Below are positions 20,152-20,870 of a stretch of 20,870 nucleotides of DNA, piece by piece; the first letter of the stretch is position 1; the number at the start of each line of letters is the position of its first letter. The translations under genes were made by a program, and so were the position numbers. Source of the DNA: Stereum hirsutum FP-91666 SS1 (lineage: Eukaryota; Basidiomycota; Agaricomycetes; Russulales; Stereaceae); contig NW_006763132.1 in assembly GCF_000264905.1 (NCBI RefSeq), forward strand, positions 129,130 through 149,999, written 5' to 3'. A model generated the notes under the pieces. The model did not search any database. It was not told the DNA's origin and saw only the letters and a program-made list of their open reading frames with translations.

Positions 20152-20261
20152 AGGGGCGATCCTTTGTCTCCCAACGACCGTGCTTCGTTCCTTTGTTGGA
20201 TCGTCGTCACACTTTGTTGACGATATGGTCTTGAATGAAGACCATTCCTTCCCCCCGGTAC

Positions 20262-20361
20262 GGGCATATGGTGTAGCAGGTTCATCACGCTCGCTCAGTA
20301 TGTTCCTCTAAATCATCGGTGATTCTTGCGATAGAGTCCGGTTCGAGTTCGGATATGCCCA
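20262..20361 (+). pseudogene. Fourth tRNA-Ala-like sequence, probably decayed
   Basis: The start GGGCATATGGTGTAGCAGG and the B box GGTTCGAGTTC match the tRNA-Ala genes near the left end, and an insert of intron length sits in the anticodon arm. The acceptor stem pairs fully (GGGCATA/TATGCCC), so the G3:U70 identity wobble is replaced by G3-C70. The anticodon loop begins TCAGTA, with C where U33 is expected, and the outer anticodon-stem pair is mismatched. A T7 run at 20385-20391 could still stop Pol III. I favour a pseudogene that may still be transcribed. Confidence 0.6.
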
Positions 20362-20714
20362 ATAAGTGTTCGAATCCGTCCATCTTTTTTTACATGCCTT
20401 CCACGTCAGTTGGCGAGATGACTATAGAGGCATACATTTATTTATGCGAACGGTCCTTTGGCTCGAAGACGGCGCATTGATCGTACTCACAAACCAAGAC
20501 TTCTTTCCGCCTTCAGTACTGTCGCAAAAGTTGCTCAAAACTTACCAGGCATTTTGACAGACGCTTGGACCTAATGGACCATATTGGACCTAATCAGGAC
20601 GATGTATGGCCTATGATGCACCGTTAGGTTGCATCACCTCGCTACTTTTGGAGTGATGCAAGGGGGACGGACAAACTAGACCTAGCGTATATTCAGTGAA
20701 CTTTTAATAAATTC
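20362..20714. other. Intergenic, no supported gene
   Basis: It contains a short imperfect repeat of TGGACCTAAT/TTGGACCTAAT near 20566-20597 and a palindrome-like GATGCACC...GGTTGCATC near 20614-20638. No coding exon is recognised. Confidence 0.4.
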
Positions 20715-20870
20715 TCAGTTTCCAGTGCGCAGGAAAACATCCGCACCAATAGTATCCATGAGGTAGTGTCTCCATCTCTCGGGTTGAGAGAATGTCGGAC
20801 ACATGAGAACACCACGCTTGAGCTCTTCTACCAGAACAAATTCTGCGTGCGACTCCTCCCTATACACTCT
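20715..20870 (-). CDS. Possible 3' end of an unknown gene running off the right edge (partial)
   Basis: A minus-strand frame enters from the window edge and runs 51 codons to a TGA at 20715-20717. It contains a segment reading ELKRGVLMCPTFSQPERW followed by RHYLMDTIGADVFL. Amino-acid composition is normal for a folded protein, unlike most spurious frames here, and AT-rich TTTATTAAAAG follows the stop and could serve for polyadenylation. I do not recognise the family. It could also be chance. Confidence 0.35.
   Translation of the reverse strand, partial: RVYREESHAEFVLVEELKRGVLMCPTFSQPERWRHYLMDTIGADVFLRTGN

Noticed and set aside
1..20870. CRISPR array, insertion sequence or bacterial operon
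   Set aside because: No regularly spaced direct repeats and no transposase or operon-like gene order are seen. Spliced genes and intron-containing tRNAs mark the DNA as eukaryotic nuclear.

Overview
The window looks like nuclear DNA of a mushroom-forming basidiomycete (Agaricomycete). The protein-coding genes are cut by many short introns, mostly 45-90 nt. Most are GT-AG with CTRAY-like branch sites, and two are best explained as GC-AG. The recognisable families (an NmrA-like oxidoreductase, a multi-domain EF-hand/ZZ zinc-finger protein, divergent casein kinase 1 paralogs, and a seven-helix membrane protein) are ones I associate with Agaricomycetes. The gene models were assembled by hand from reading frame, splice sites and family alignment. 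Exon lengths close in frame for every model called intact.

Layout. Positions 1-3100 carry no convincing protein gene. They hold two intron-containing tRNA-Ala(AGC) genes (111-211, 1426-1524) and a decayed relative (2141-2235). A plus-strand five-exon NmrA-like gene lies at 3122-4488. It converges on a large minus-strand gene of 16 exons (4915-9689, 1297 aa) with a helical N-terminus, an EF-hand loop, a ZZ-type zinc finger, a second Cys cluster and an 11-residue-periodic coiled coil. Upstream on the same strand is an apparently intact casein-kinase-1-like gene, kinase A (10101-11478, 375 aa). Next comes a paralog, kinase B (12112-13803), with a frameshift and a lost catalytic Asp. Positions 13937-16374 are repeat-rich and hold a 0.33-kb direct duplication and a G-run tract. 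A plus-strand seven-helix membrane protein with a very long low-complexity tail occupies 16375-19063. Simple repeats follow, then a truncated inverted copy of kinase B (kinase C, 19403-20151) and, about 110 bp further on, a fourth tRNA-Ala-like sequence (20262-20361). At the right edge a minus-strand frame open to the window end may be the 3' end of another gene.

How the parts relate. No pathway or operon-like organisation is evident. The clearest story is local duplication and decay: three CK1-like copies (active-looking, catalytically broken, truncated) and four tRNA-Ala-like copies (two good, two decayed). The large EF-hand/ZZ protein is the most interesting intact gene and the best candidate for a poorly described protein, but I found no self-evident new multi-gene system.
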